NCBI GenBank assembly: GCA_003996215.1
Contig: QJPP01001598.1
Location: forward strand, 124,001 to 188,000
DNA length: 64,000 nucleotides
Direction: 5' to 3'
From: Jaltomata sinuosa
Taxonomy: Eukaryota > Streptophyta > Magnoliopsida > Solanales > Solanaceae
Under the pieces are notes generated by a model. The model saw nothing but the letters and a program-made list of their open reading frames with translations, was not told the origin of the DNA and did not search any database. How positions within the stretch are numbered: the stretch's first letter is position 1; each line of letters opens with the position of its first letter. Shown piece by piece: positions 35,772 through 48,636 of the stretch. A program made the position numbers and the translations under genes.

Positions 35772-37229
35772 TCTCTAAATTTGGAATCAATCATATAATT
35801 CTTGGTTATATTTCAGTGTCCTAAACGTGTTTGCCGTTATCTTGTTAGATAAAAACCAAGCATGCTTCAACAAAAAAAAAAAAAAAACATGCATCTTAAA
35901 CTTCTCTTGGGAAATCCTCAAATAACCATCATAATTAATCCATTTTTGACACTATAAATACTTTTGCTTGTTACCCTTTCTTTATTATCCCAACAACGGC
36001 TCAAACACATTAATAATATAAAGCCAAAATCGAATAGAAGTTTTAAGCTTTTAAGGAAAAATAATTTTTTTTTATAAAATTTATTTTTCTAATTTCTTGA
36101 AATGCAAAGTTAATTTATTTATTTTTGTAATTGATTTATTCCAGTAATACTTTTTCAATTAATAATATAACTAATCCATTTAATCTCTTTTGAGATATAG
36201 TATTCCATATATGTCAGACTTCTTCTAATAATTCTTTTCTTTATATGAAAAGTTCACCTTTTCTACAAATAGTACTTAATTTTTTTCTTAAAAAATCTTT
36301 AATCTATTATTACCAAAAAAAATTAAAATGAATGTGACCCTTCAAATTTGGGGCCTAAGATACTTGCCTTTTTTATAAGCTTGTAGAGCTGGCACTGATT
36401 GCCCCCTCACAAACACAACTGAATCAAAAGAAAATTGATAAAAAAATCTCTAGAAGATTGTTTATTTATTAATTAACGTATGAACAATTGTCCTTGTTTA
36501 AAATTAATAAATATGAAATTTACATAAGATAATAAATTAATTTAATATTATATTAATAAAATATTTTTAAAAAATTATATAACAATTGATGATGGTGATA
36601 GCTAGCAGATGTGGTTGTGGGGGGGGTGGCGATTGGGATGGTATTGACTGATAGGATGGTCGTGGGTAATAGCTAGTGTGATGATGACAAATAATAGTAG
36701 TTAGCCATGGTGATTGATGGTGGTAGTTAGTAATGGTGGCTTATAATTGTGGTGGATGATAGTGTGATATATACCTAATATGGTGGTGAATGATGATAGT
36801 CGTTGGTGATATATAGTGGTGACTAATAGTAGTGATTGATAGTAATTGATGGTTGTTATGATAATCGTAATTGGTGGCGATGATTGTAAATAATGACTAA
36901 TAGTGATTGTGGTTGAGAATAGTGAATATGAATGATGGAAGGTGGTAGTTGATAATATTTGGTTCAACAGAGGTGATTAGCGGTGAAAGTGGACAGAATA
37001 GTAATCAACTTTCATCTTTGTACAAATACTTGAGTGGATGTCATAATGACATTAAAACTTTTTTATAAATCTTAATTCATTCATATTTATTCATACTCAT
37101 TAAGTGATTATGTAAAATATATAACACAAACGCACTAATGATTAAGATTCAAATTGAAAAAAAAACAGAAATTGAGATCTGAATGATTAAGATAAGACTT
37201 TTATTAAGTGTAAATAAATAAGGCTTAAT
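35772..37229. other. intergenic AT-rich DNA with a GTG/GAT-rich tract
   Basis: There is no gene. A 15-base A run lies near 35873, and a degenerate ggtggt/gatgat-rich tract runs from about 36590 to 36965. The latter yields a Thr/Ser/His-rich frame on the - strand that is not credible. Confidence 0.5.
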
Positions 37230-37234
37230 ATCAC

Positions 37235-37673
37235 TGTTGGAAGTAAATACACCCATTGATAGATTGACTAGTGACTTACTCATTCATGAACTAAGTTACA
37301 ACTCCACCTTGATAACTCCCTATAGTAAAAGAGGTAGAGTTATGTGGTTCATGAATGGAGCAAGAAGTAACTCCCTAGTTAATGGAAGAAGAGTTATGAA
37401 ACTCTTCAATAAAGGTGGGAGTTAAAGGTTGTTTTGCTCTACTATAAAAGGAGGACTTGAGGTCATCCAAAAAGATCATCACATACACCACAAAATATAA
37501 TTGATAGAGAGTTTCTTAGACAAAGAGTGTAGTTGTTGTGGATAATATACAAGACTCCATTGTGATCTTGTAAGAAATCGCTAAGGCAATTGGTGGTGAT
37601 AACACACAACGATCCTAGAGAAGAAGAAGATATGTATTATATTTCACATAAATCTCCGAGTTTAAATTCTTCA
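37235..37673 (+). repeat. 5' LTR of the 7-kb copia element
   Basis: It starts tgttggaagtaaatac and ends aaattcttca, then the primer site follows directly. It contains a plausible TATA (ctactataaaagg, about 37439), so the RNA would start shortly after. It matches the 3' LTR closely, with a few substitutions and a 4-bp tagc indel. Confidence 0.9.
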
Positions 37674-38633
37674 TTAGTATCAGAGCACGGGATATATATA
37701 TTTATCTTTCACCATTCCCTGAATAAAATCTAGTGAATGATGAATTTTCGATTTTATAGCACTCTAAATTTTCTTTTCAAATTTTCTTTTAATAAACATA
37801 CTGACTTTCAACTAAAGTTATATCCTAATATGAGCTACCAAAATAAATGATCCATACATCAGTGAAAAGATATTTTCAATAGCTTTTCAACGATATATTA
37901 TTTGTAAAATTTTGTTATAGTTGAAAGTTGGCTGCCTGAAATTGAAAAAAAAAAACTGAAAATTTCAGCATGAACGCCTAGATTTCAAACCCATTTTTCT
38001 CTCTTTTCAAACTTTTGATGTGTTCAAGCCTTATATCACTGGAAAGATCTTTTTGAAACCTTTCCAACGATATATTATTTGTGAATTTTAAAAATAAAAT
38101 GAGGGAGAAATTAACGTCTAAAATTGACTACTCAAAAAGGGTAGAAATCTGAAAATTTCAGATTTAATAGCAGAATTCATATAAACTTTTTGAAGGTCTA
38201 TACAAAAGTTTTTTTGTTCTTTATGTCATATTAAAGGTTTTTCATGATCTTTATTTTGATATATTATATGTGCATGTTTGATGCACGTATTAAAAAGAAA
38301 AAGGAGGAAAAAGGGAAGAAGTTTAAGTCACTTTTGTGAAATATAATATATGTAGAATATATATATATATATATATATTGAGTGGGAGTTCTAATTGGTA
38401 GAAAAAATTATTTAGAACTATCATTATTTGTTAGCGCATAATTGATTTAGAAAAATATTGATATGCTTAAGGTTACATGTGATGAAAGTAAGACAAACGT
38501 AGACTTTTGAACACGACCTATAGTGAATCAATATTGATTTAGATGCAATTTTGCAGTAAATAAAAATATTATGTTTGTGCTTATTTATTCTTATTTATGC
38601 CATGTCTTCTATGTGCAAGATAAGTTTATAAAA

Positions 38634-39978
38634 ATGACTTCAAAGACTATTATTGTTGAACTGAACAAGGGTGAAAAATTAAACGGTGATAATTATGATA
38701 TTTGACATCGAAAAATTCAGTACATCCTTCAAGAGCAAGAGGTTTTGGAGACCCTAAATCATGTAATGGTTGAGCCGATGGGTGAAGACTCCCAACAACA
38801 TGAGAGAAACCTTGAGGTTTTTCAAGCCTGAAAGAAAAAAATAGTATTGCTCACATAACGTTGTTGAACAGTATGACTGATGATCTCATGTGTGAATTTG
38901 AATCTTATCCAACGGCTCAAGCCATGTAGATTGCACTGAAAGACAAGTTTGGTGGCACTTATGCTACAAAATTTAGGAGGTTGACCATCAAGTTTGACAC
39001 CTATAGATTGCGCCCTAATACACAGATGAGGCAGCATCTAAGAGAAATGTCAAACATGATAAGAGAGTTAAAATCAACTGGTCATAATCTTTCTGATGAA
39101 CAAAAAGTGCAAGTGTTATAAGATCTCTTCGTGCTAGTTGGGAATATATGAAGATTCATATGACCCACAATGAAAGTATCAAGTCTTTTGAAGATATTGA
39201 ACACCATCTTGTTCTTGAAGATGAGCGTCGTGATACTTCTAAAATAACTGAGCAAGCTTTTCTAGCTGAATTTGTTGGGACTTCTAATCCTAAGCAAAAG
39301 AACACAAACAGAAAATCATGGAAGAAGAAGGGATCTGGAAAGCCAAATCAAAAGAATAAACCTCAATTTAAGAAGAGAGAAAAATGTGATGCTAAAAAGT
39401 TTGATATGACCAAAGTGGAATATTATTCCTGCCACAAGATGAGTAATTTTGCACGGGATTGCTCGGAGCAGAATAAAGTAACACCACGTACTGAAAATTT
39501 TCATTTTTCTTATGTCTCTAGTACTGCATTAATGGAAGATGCTAATACTTTGTGGACTATAGACTCAGGTATCACAGACCACATAGCAAAAGACAGAGGA
39601 TCATTTGTTGAATACCGTCGACTGCCTTCCAGGAGCAGATGGCTTTATGTAGGAAATAATTCATCAATTGAAGTAAAAGGAATTGGAACATGTAAGTTAG
39701 AATTGCATGGTGGACGAGTCCTTCTCCTACATGATGTTTTATATGTTCCAGACATTCAGCGGAACTTAGTTTCAGTTGTTTCCCTTCTTAAGTTAAATTT
39801 CAGTGTGAATTTTCACAATAATCCTATTGATATTTTTTATGGCACTGAATATTATGGTTCTGATTACCTATTTGATGATTTTATTGTGTTGGACATAATT
39901 TATAATTTTAATTATATATCTAATAATCATGGTTGTTTTGCTTTAACCACAACTCTAATTTTAGATATAAATACATGA
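38634..39978 (+). pseudogene. copia gag and protease, broken
   Basis: From ATG 38634, KLNGDNYDI then H (TGA in place of W) opens gag. FGGTYATKFRRLTIKFDTY and SFEDIEHHLVLEDERR follow, with stops near 38829, 38928 and 39119. A basic stretch leads to a degenerate knuckle (YYSCHKMSNFARDCSE), then the protease TLWTIDSGITDHIAKDRG and LHDVLYVPDIQRNLVSV. The longest open piece is 39148-39978. Confidence 0.85.
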
Positions 39979-40011
39979 CATGCTAGACTCGGAAATATAA
40001 ATTTTGAAAGA

Positions 40012-40986
40012 ATGAATAGATTGGCAAAAGAAAAACTATTGGGATCCTTAACTAAAATGGAAATGTCAATCTGTGAACATTGTCTAGCAGGGAAAACAAC
40101 TAGAAAACCATTTGAAAAGGGAATCAGAGCTGAGTTTTCGTTGCAACTTATTCATTCTAATATATGTGGTCCTATGAGTGTGAGGTCGAGGCATGGAGCC
40201 TCATATTTCATCACATTCATAGATGATTATACTCGTTAACGGTCATGTTTATTCGATCTCCCATAAGTCAGAAGCATTGAAATGCTTTAGACAATTTATG
40301 AATTTGATTGAGAATCAATTAAACCTAAGAATAAAAGCTTTAAGAACTAACCGTAAACGTGAGTATCTATCAGATCAATTTAAAGATCTATATGATGAAA
40401 AAGGAATTGTAAGACAGTTAACAATTACATATACTCCTCAAAAAAATGGAGTAATCGAGCGAAGAAATATAAATTTGCTTAAATGGTTAGGTCTATGATG
40501 GCGCAGGCTAACTTGCCAATTTCCTTTTGGGGAGATGCATTGATGTCTGCAACCTTTGTTCTTAATCGTGTGCCCTCTAAGTCAGTTGCTTCCACACTCT
40601 ATGAATTATGGACAAGTAAAAAATCTGATTTAAATGTATTGTGACCTTGGCGGTCTGCAGCATACGTGCATGATTCTTCTCATAAATATGAAAAGTTAGG
40701 CCCAAGGGGCAAGAAATGCAGATTTATTGGCTATTCAAAGCAATCAAAGGGTTATATCTTCATAGGAGAAAATAATAATGAAAGCATAACAGAGCTTGAG
40801 TCACGAGATTCCACATTTATAGAGATAGAATTTCCTAGTAAAGGTGATATTGAAAGAATTGTGTCCTTTTGTGAAATTGTGGATCAGCAAGAGAATCTTC
40901 AAGATCAAAGAAGTGAGGAACAAGAAGTTGTACCTTCTCCTGCTGATCCAAGTGGGAGTATTACTCATTTAAAGGATATTCTATAA
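40012..40986 (+). pseudogene. copia integrase, broken
   Basis: CEHCLAGKTTRKPF (zinc-binding end), LIHSNICGPM and FIDDYTR are followed by a shift of phase near 40235. KALRTNRKREYLSDQF and YTPQKNGVIERRN are the rest of the catalytic core, and GKKCRFIGYSKQSKGY is the downstream block. Stops at 40237, 40496 and about 40642 separate the pieces. Asp of the second triad position is replaced (LRTNRK for LRTDRG). Confidence 0.82.
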
Positions 40987-41079
40987 GAGACAATTGCATA
41001 GGAGTACAAAAGGAAATGTTTTCTGACGTCATTTTGATATCGAAGGGAAAGCATTAACAGTTACTCCGTAAGATGATGA

Positions 41080-42650
41080 AAAGTCCAAATTCAGTTCAAG
41101 AGGCTCTTTTAGGCGCTACTAAGGATAAGTGAATGAAATTAATGGAAGAGGAAATGAAGTCCATGAGGACAAACCATATTTGGAATTTGGTTGATCTTCC
41201 GCCAAGCCAAAAGGCTATTAGAAATAAATAGATTCTCAAAATTAAACGAAAGGTGAATAGTTCAATTGAACGCTACAAAGCCCGTTTGGTGGCTAAGAGG
41301 TACATACAACAAGAGGGTATTGATTAGTAAAATACCTTCTCGCATGTTGTGAGATTCAGTTCTATTAGACTAATTATGGCTATAGTTACAAGTATGAACT
41401 TGGAGTTACATTAAAGGGTTGTAAAGATTGCATTTTTCAATGGAGAAATAGATGAATAAATTTATATGGAACAACCATTAGATTTCATCAAAAATGGTTA
41501 AGCGCGCAAAGTTTGCAAGCTCAAAAAGTATATTTATGAACTTAAACAATCATTTAGGTGATGGTACTTAAAATTTCGTCAAGCTATTACGTCTTATGAC
41601 TTTAATATGATTGATGAAGACCATTTTGTGTACATGAAGCAGTCTGAAATTGATTTTGTAATATTATCCCTTTATGTGAATGATATACTATTAGCTGAAA
41701 ATAGTCTTACTTTTGTAAAGGCTATAAAGAGTTGGTTGTCCCTCAATTTTGAAATGAAGGACATGGGCGAAACAGAATATATCCTTGGAGTTAAAATTTA
41801 TAGAGATTGTTCTAAGAATTTAATAACTCTATCACAAGAATTATACATTGAAAGAATTCTTGAACGATTCAGGATGAAAAACTGTAAACCAATAGATACC
41901 TCTGTAGCTAAAGGTGAATATTTAAGCCTTGAAGCATGTCCCAAAACTCAAAGTGAAAAAGATGTCATGAAAAGGATCCCATATTCAAATGTGATTGGGA
42001 GTTTAATGTATGCAATATTGTGGATACGTTCCGATATTTGTTATGCAGTGAGTCTTGTAAATCATTATCAGTCCAATCCAGGGCAAACTCATTAGAAAGT
42101 TGTTAAGAGAATCTTGAGATACTTGAGAGGCACTTAAAAAAAATGACAGCCCGGTACACTAAAACCCTCGCTATGCGCAGGGTTCGGGAAGGGTCCGACT
42201 ACAAGGGTATATTATACGCAGATACTTGAGAGGCACTGCTGATTATAAATTATATTATTAAGGGAGTGACTTACAGTTGGTGGGTTACTCTGATGCTGAC
42301 TGGGGTAGAGACTTAGATGAAAGAAAGTCCACTTTTGGTTATATATTCTTGCTTAATAATGGTAAAATTTCATAGAGAAGCAAGAAACAAACATGCATAG
42401 CTTTGTCAACTATGGAAGTAGAGTTTATTGCATGTTCTGCAGCAGTACGAGAAGTTGTGTGGCTAAAGAGGTTCATGGAACACTTAGGAATCATTGACAT
42501 ACCAATGGATTCAGTGCAACTCTTTTGTGATAGCCAACTCTTTTGTGATAGCCAAGCAACAATGGCTTATACTAAAGTCCCTAAGTATCATAGTAAGACT
42601 AAGCACATAGATACAAAGTACAATTTTATTAAGGACAACATAGCATAAAA
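41080..42650 (+). pseudogene. copia RT and RNase H, broken and with SINE insertion
   Basis: The RT N-terminal half is full of stops (about 41080-41600). 41607-42095 has FVILSLYVNDILLAE (YVND in place of YVDD), MKDMGETEYILGVKI and IPYSNVIGSLMYA. After the SINE (42135-42220) the RNase H follows with VGYSDADWGRD, LSTMEVEFIACSAAVREVVW and a duplicated LFCDSQ (18-bp tandem repeat at about 42521-42556). The changed YVDD box and the stops rule out activity. Confidence 0.85.
42135..42220 (-). mobile_element. 5'-truncated SINE fragment with 17-bp target duplication
   Basis: The 86-bp insert is bounded by gatacttgagaggcact at 42118-42134 and 42221-42237. Read on the - strand it runs from ctgcgtataatat to tgtaccgggctgtca and a T-run tail. 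The gcatagcgagggttttagtg and ccgggctg blocks resemble the 3' end of Au-like SINEs, which end in T and occur in Solanaceae (from memory, to be checked). The pol III promoter half is missing, as in 5'-truncated retroposed copies. Confidence 0.75.
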
Positions 42651-43862
42651 AGAAATTGCTTTATAGTATATCTCTACGCATAAGATGGTAGCAGATCCCT
42701 TAACAAATTCAATACCCAGGGATGTGTTTATCGAACATGTGAAATCTCTAGCCTTGCGCAGAATGTAAAATGATATATTTTCTTATTTGAACATCTTAAA
42801 CATGATGTATGAATATTTCTTTTTAAAAGAGTATATATTTTTTTTCATACATTTGTATTGATTAGCACATACACAATATTTGAGTATCGTACAGGTTGAT
42901 AAGGTTGACTTTCTCACACGTGCAACCGCCTTGGGTGTTTATGAAAAGTGAGCCAAGATGAGATATTCATATTTTTAGCACTTAAAGGGCAGCTAATAGA
43001 ACACATCATTTTGATATCTCCCCAGTAGAGGACTGGGATGAGATTCAAAAGAAATGTCAAATATGTGGATCAAAATTATGAATTCCCACTTTCCATAATA
43101 CATGTAGCCAGATATGAGATCTCCTCTAAAAGTCTATTAGAGTGGTAGAACTCAGGTCAAGTAAATTGTTTAATTGGATTAAGATCTACACGGTGTAGAG
43201 AAATAAAAATTGATATACACTTTGATGGAATCAGAGGCACACTGTAACATGCATTTCATAATGCATGTGCTTTATTACCGCAAATATGAAGGTAAGTGAA
43301 TAGACCCCACTTCACTTTTACGTGACCTTGAAAAAAATTGAATTTTTTCGCTGGTGCCTTTATAACTTTGACAATATCATGAGGTGATGGATTGGTGTAT
43401 GCTACTTTAGTATGAATCCAAAGGTTATGAAAATACGACCTAAAGGAGTAATGCTAGGAAAGCAATTAATCTTGATCTTAGTGATATGTGAGTGAAAAGA
43501 AGACCATGTCTAATATATACACATTATGCTTGTGTCTGAGACCGGTCCATTATGAAGTCTAATTTACTTGATATCTTAAGTGTGGACACAAGGCATATTA
43601 AAATAAAAAATGACAAGTGGGTTAGAGAAGCCATATGCGTATATAGACATATCTAGAACATCTGAGGTACTTTACATGCCAGATAATAAGATATCATAAG
43701 TAATCAAAAAAGGTAGTAGTCTCTTATGCTGATCCAAAAAAGGATTTCTAGTATAAGAGCTCCCAAGCTTAGTGCCTGAGCAGTTACGACAATGCACTCA
43801 GTATGAAATGTCTAAAAGGAAAGGTCTATGTGTGATTCATCCCATCATGTGTGAGATAGAGA

Positions 43863-44307
43863 TGTTTGAAGTAAATACATCCATTGATGGATTGACTAGT
43901 AACTTACTCATTCATGAACTAAGTTACAACTCCACCTTGATAAATCCCTATAGTAAAAGAGGTAGAGTTATGTGGTTCATGAATGGAGCAAGAAGTAACT
44001 TCCTAGCTAGTTAATGGAAGAAGAGTTATGAAACTCTTCAATAAAGGTGGGAGTTAAACGTTGTTTTGCTCTACTATAAAAGGAGGACTTGAGGTCATCC
44101 AAAAAGATCATCACATACACCACACAAAAGATAATTGATAGAGAGATTTCTTAGACAAAAAGTGTAGTTGTTGTGGATAATATGCAAGACTCCATAGTGA
44201 TCTTGTAAGAAACGCAAAGGCAATTGGTGGTGATAACACAAATTGATCCTAGAGAAGAAGAAGGTATGTATTATATTTCACATAAATCTCCAAGTTTAAA
44301 TCCTTCA
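43863..44307 (+). repeat. 3' LTR of the 7-kb copia element
   Basis: It starts tgtttgaagtaaatac and ends aaatccttca, followed by the atcac duplication. It is near identical to 37235-37673. Confidence 0.9.
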
Positions 44308-44312
44308 ATCAC

Positions 44313-44785
44313 CCCCAACGTCAATAAGATTGGACATATGGAGTGTATAAAATATAATATGGGGGCACAAAATAGGATAAACCTAAAAATATATGAGATT
44401 ATTTTGACTCTGATACTACTATGTTAAGAAAATAAAACTTGATCACTTAAATAACTCAACTTCAAAAAATAGCTCATGAAGTAAGAATAATCCTAAACTG
44501 TAACGGAGGCAAGGGAATCAATCTCAGGAATACATAGAAGTGTCTTGAAAAGAAAGATTGAAATATTCTTATTCCAAAATCAAATATAATTTGAGTCGTA
44601 TAAGAAAGAATATTTCAAATCGTAAATACCTACTAGTCTCCCTTAATTTTTTAATGTTATTTTTTTTTAAATATACTCAAAACAAACACTAACTAAATAT
44701 TCTAGACTAAGAAATCAAATGCTTAGACTAAAAAAAATAATCAAAAGTCACTAGTTCATTTATAAATAGCTAGATTAAAAGAATC

Positions 44786-44827
<42 letters not shown>

Positions 44828-45067
44828 GAGCACATGAACAACATTTCTCTCTAATAAAGGGGAATAAGCAAGCACCTATGTAACATGTATGCTTTTTGGT
44901 ATTGTCATTGAATTAAATGATATATTTGTCATTAAAAAATTTCACTTTATAACTTCATGTTTTGTTGATGTTATACTAAATGTTATGCTGGGTGTGCCTT
45001 TCCCTTATGAACAAAAAAGTACTGCAACAGTATTTTATCCTCCCTTTAACATGGGCCTCACCTCCAC
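44313..45067. other. AT-rich intergenic DNA with a (TA)n microsatellite
   Basis: There is no gene. A pure (ta)n run of about 34 bases lies at 44791-44824. A shorter (at)n run lies inside the copia leader at about 38356-38379. Confidence 0.6.
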
Positions 45068-45740
45068 TTATTTCAGGGAAAACTACACAAAATGAACACA
45101 ATTGTGAAAATATTTATTTAAAAATGCTCCAATCTTAAATATTATCAATCACTGCTCCAGCGAGTAAAACAATTTACCCACATGTCCCACACTTTTCTGT
45201 CCCCTTTTTTGACGTCTCATGCCTCTGTTTCTTTTCATTCTTTTATTTTAATTTTTGTCTTTTTACTTTTTACTTTTTTTTATATATCTTTTTCTTTATT
45301 TTAAAGAAAAGAAACTAAATTTACATAACTATTATTAAATTAATAAATAAATTAAAAGAATAAATTTAGAAAAGTTAAACTTATTAGTTTATTTTTAAAA
45401 TCTAAATTAATCGAAAATTTGTCATTATAATTCTTTTCTCTTTTTATATTTTTTCCTTTTAAAAAGAATAAAAAAAATGTGAACTAACTATTTTTAAATT
45501 AATACAAAAAATAACTAAAAAACAATAAAAAATAATTAGAAAAAATACTAAAGTCCACTAGCTTATTTATTAAAACTAAATTAATGAAAATATATTTTAT
45601 ATTTTTTTTAATTTTGCAAATAGAAAAAAAAAACTTGCATTTAAAATATGGCATTTGTAATTAGTTTTACAAAAAACTAATCGTAACTTGCTAAAATTGA
45701 TATATAAATTAAAATATCAGGATTAAGCATAAATTTTGTG

Positions 45741-46218
45741 ATACTCTATCAATATATGATATATACCATATGAGTTCATAGAGGACTGAAAAATACTGAA
45801 GCTGACCTGAATGATATCATGCCGGTATATAGATATACTATGATGGTATCACGAAGAATTGAAAAATATCTCAATAAAAAACTTAAACATACCTCAATGA
45901 TACTATGACAGTATATAGATATACCGTAATGGTATCATGGATGATTGAGTAACCTCATCGAAGGACTGAAGTAGTCATTCAGTGAAAACACTGCTCAGTT
46001 ACTCTTTGATACCATCAAAGTATATTAAAGTATAATATATTTTGATGGTATCAAGGAGGAAGAAGCAGTACTTCAATGAAGACATTTCTCAGTTACTCCT
46101 TGATACCACCAGAGTATATTCATATACTGTAATATACTGTGATGATATCAAAGAGGAAGAAGCAGTCCTTAAGTGAAAACACTGCTCAGTTTCTCTTTGA
46201 TACCTTTAAGTATATTAT
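45741..46218. repeat. palindromic tandem repeats, left part of foldback core
   Basis: About five units of roughly 95-105 bp. Each holds an imperfect palindrome of the form ttgatacca(c/t)ca.agtatat ... atatact.tgatggtatcaa, joined by a linker such as gaagaagcagt.cttcaatgaa and actgctcagttactc. The gypsy element entered the centre of one palindrome. The array resumes at 55805. Confidence 0.8.
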
Positions 46219-48419
46219 TGTAACAACTGGTCCATCGTTACGAGTAAGCTTTTCATGCCAAGTTTCGAGTTAGAAAACTTTCGAGTTTGGGAGTTCAAAA
46301 TTTTAGGCTAGGCTAGTCTCGAATGAAATGTGAGCAAGGTATGGTCTAGGGAAATCTGGGTGAGGATTGGGTATTGTGTCTTGTAGTGAGCTAGTTTTTC
46401 CATTATCTAAGATATAAAGGAGTTTGGGGGACTTTTCGAAAGTGGATTCGGGTAAGTAGAACTCCCAGAATCAAGGTTGACGTGAAGGAGTTATTCCAGA
46501 ACATAGAGAATTTAAGGTGTGATGTAAAATGGGCACTTTTCTGGAATTTTCTAAGGTTATGCCCATGACGAGCATTGTTATTGTGCCGTAGCGGTGACCG
46601 TTATAGCGGTAAAATAACCGTTATAGCAAAAGTCAACTTTGGTCAGCACTACTATAGCGGGAGTGCTATAGTGGTGTACAGACCGCTATAGCAGACTGAG
46701 TCAGGATTTAATGTAGACACTTGCCCAAAACATTCAGTTTTTCCTCAATTGCATTTTGGAGAAGGACAGGGTGATTTTAGGTAATTTTGCTCCACTTTGC
46801 ATCGTTTTTCATTCCAAAGGTAAGGATTCTACTTCTCTAACTTAGTACTATAATTCCTACGGAGTAGAATTACTAGTTGTAACCTCGGGAAGAGGTTTGG
46901 ATTGACTTAGGAATGGTAGAATTCGAGAAAAAAGGATTCTAGGGAGTAGAAGTTCTTGGGTTTTGTTAATTATTGTTGGGTTATGATCATTTAGCCATAA
47001 TTCTCTAAAATTTATCCATAAAAATGATAGCATTAGGTGAATTGATGGTGGAAAAGTCCGAAAATGGGTAGAATGATCATAGTTTGGCCCGGAGAATGGA
47101 GATTTTGTATAATCCAGATATTTTAGGCTAGTTAATTGATTGTAATTATTGCATGTTTGTTTTTAGACCAAGGACAAGCAAGAACTTCAAAAAATGGGAA
47201 GGCTCCAGTTCAATAGAGTTATCGAGTAATTTGAGGTAGGTGATAGTTGTTATTTTCCCAATATGCATCATGTGTTCATGTACTATTTCTTAGTATTGTA
47301 TAAGTTGCATGCTTAGGGAATAGTTTATGAATGTCTAATTGTCCGGTTATCAGTCTTGTGAAATGAACTAGTGGTTATTACTTGTTAGTTTTACAAGTGT
47401 ATTGTTGTTAATTATTGTTGACGGTTGGATTTCTGTGTGACATTCTATTGGCTCGGGTACCACGCCTGGTACAGGTTACTTATTGGTTGGCTCGGCTATC
47501 ATGCCTGGTACACATTACTTATTGGTTGGTTCAGGTACCACGCCTGCTACGGGATATTATTCGATTGGCTCGGGTACCACGTTTGGTACGGGTTTGCTTT
47601 TCTTACATTGGTTGTATTCTCTCGATGGTTCAATGAGTGGACTAGGTTGTATTCTTGAAATGTGATTTCTGCATATAGTCCATGAGAGGCCGGGTGATTA
47701 TAATTGATTGTGAGGTTGGTCTTAGTGTAGGCCGAAATTGTATGTCAATACTTAGGTGGTGTTAGGGGGATCTCGGGGTAGGTCCCGACTATGTGGAAAG
47801 GTTATACATGTTATTGTCATTGAATGTGTCAATGGTTGTCATTTGATTATATGTGGTTGATAAGCTAAGGAAGAGACTTGTAGTGTGGTGATATTGTTGG
47901 CTTGTTTACATGTTTCCTGTACTTTACTCCGCTTTAGTTTATTGTGCATATTTTTTTTACTTGGAGCTGGTCGATGATCCTACCAGTACATAATGGTTGT
48001 GTACTGATTCTGCACTTGTGTTTCTTTTAATGAGTACAGACAATCTTCCAGCGGCTGACGCACGACCTCACTTGTAGTCCCAGCATTTCTAGATATCCAG
48101 GGTGAGCTGTTTCGGTCAAGCTACCTTGGTTTCTTTTGTTAGTAGTAGCCCACTTATTTTGGGCTGAGACTTTCTTTTGTTTTTGGGGTTGCATCCTCGT
48201 ATTTTAGACTTGGTAGATGTTTTGGTACGATGACTTTCAGGTTCTAGGGAGGATTTTTTCGCAGGTTCTTGTTATAATAGTATTTTGAGATATTGAATGC
48301 TAGTTTATTTTATGCAACTGGTTTTAAGCTGCTAGATTATACTAAGTGTTAGTTTAATATTGGTTTGCTCGCCCGAGGGTTTTGAGTGGGTGCCACTCAT
48401 GGTAGGTTGGATCGTGACA
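46219..48419 (+). repeat. 5' LTR of the second gypsy element (2201 bp)
   Basis: It starts tgtaacaactgg and ends ggatcgtgaca. It carries a decayed gctatagcgg cluster (about 46590-46700) and four ggctcgggtaccacgcctgg-type units (about 47448-47595). Overlapping open frames in the latter are by-products of the repeats. Confidence 0.92.
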
Positions 48420-48636
48420 AAGATGGTATCAGAGCCCTAGGTTCGTTGATCTCGTCATACCAAAATAAGTCTAGTAGAGTCTTACAGAATGGTACGGAGA
48501 CGTCTGTACTTTTCTTCGAGAGGCTACAGGACTTTAGGAAAACTATCTCTCTTCCTTTCTTTGTGCTATAACTTGATTCCAATTGGTATCTGGTGATACA
48601 AATTCGTATCTAACCCTTTCACTCTTCTGTCCACAG

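Larger units (their letters stand above)
37235..44307 (+). mobile_element. Ty1/copia retrotransposon, 7.07 kb
   Basis: LTRs of 439 bp (37235-37673) and 445 bp (43863-44307) start TGTT(G/T)GAAG and end TTCA. A 5-bp duplication atcac lies on both sides (37230-37234 and 44308-44312). A primer site ttagtatcagagc lies at 37674-37686. Gag, protease, integrase, RT and RNase H follow in copia order on the + strand. It is distinct from the larger copia at 10.8-30.2 kb: short LTRs, no extra ORF, but about 1.1 kb of non-coding DNA before the 3' LTR. It has many stops and carries a SINE insertion. Confidence 0.92.

Noticed and set aside
45741..46218. Palindromic repeats considered as an origin or attachment site
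   Set aside because: They lie inside a foldback transposon with its own target duplication; nothing else supports such a role.
47415..47665. Three overlapping frames with repeated Tyr/Trp/Leu patterns
   Set aside because: They arise from the gtaccacgcctggtac repeat units of the LTR in three frames.
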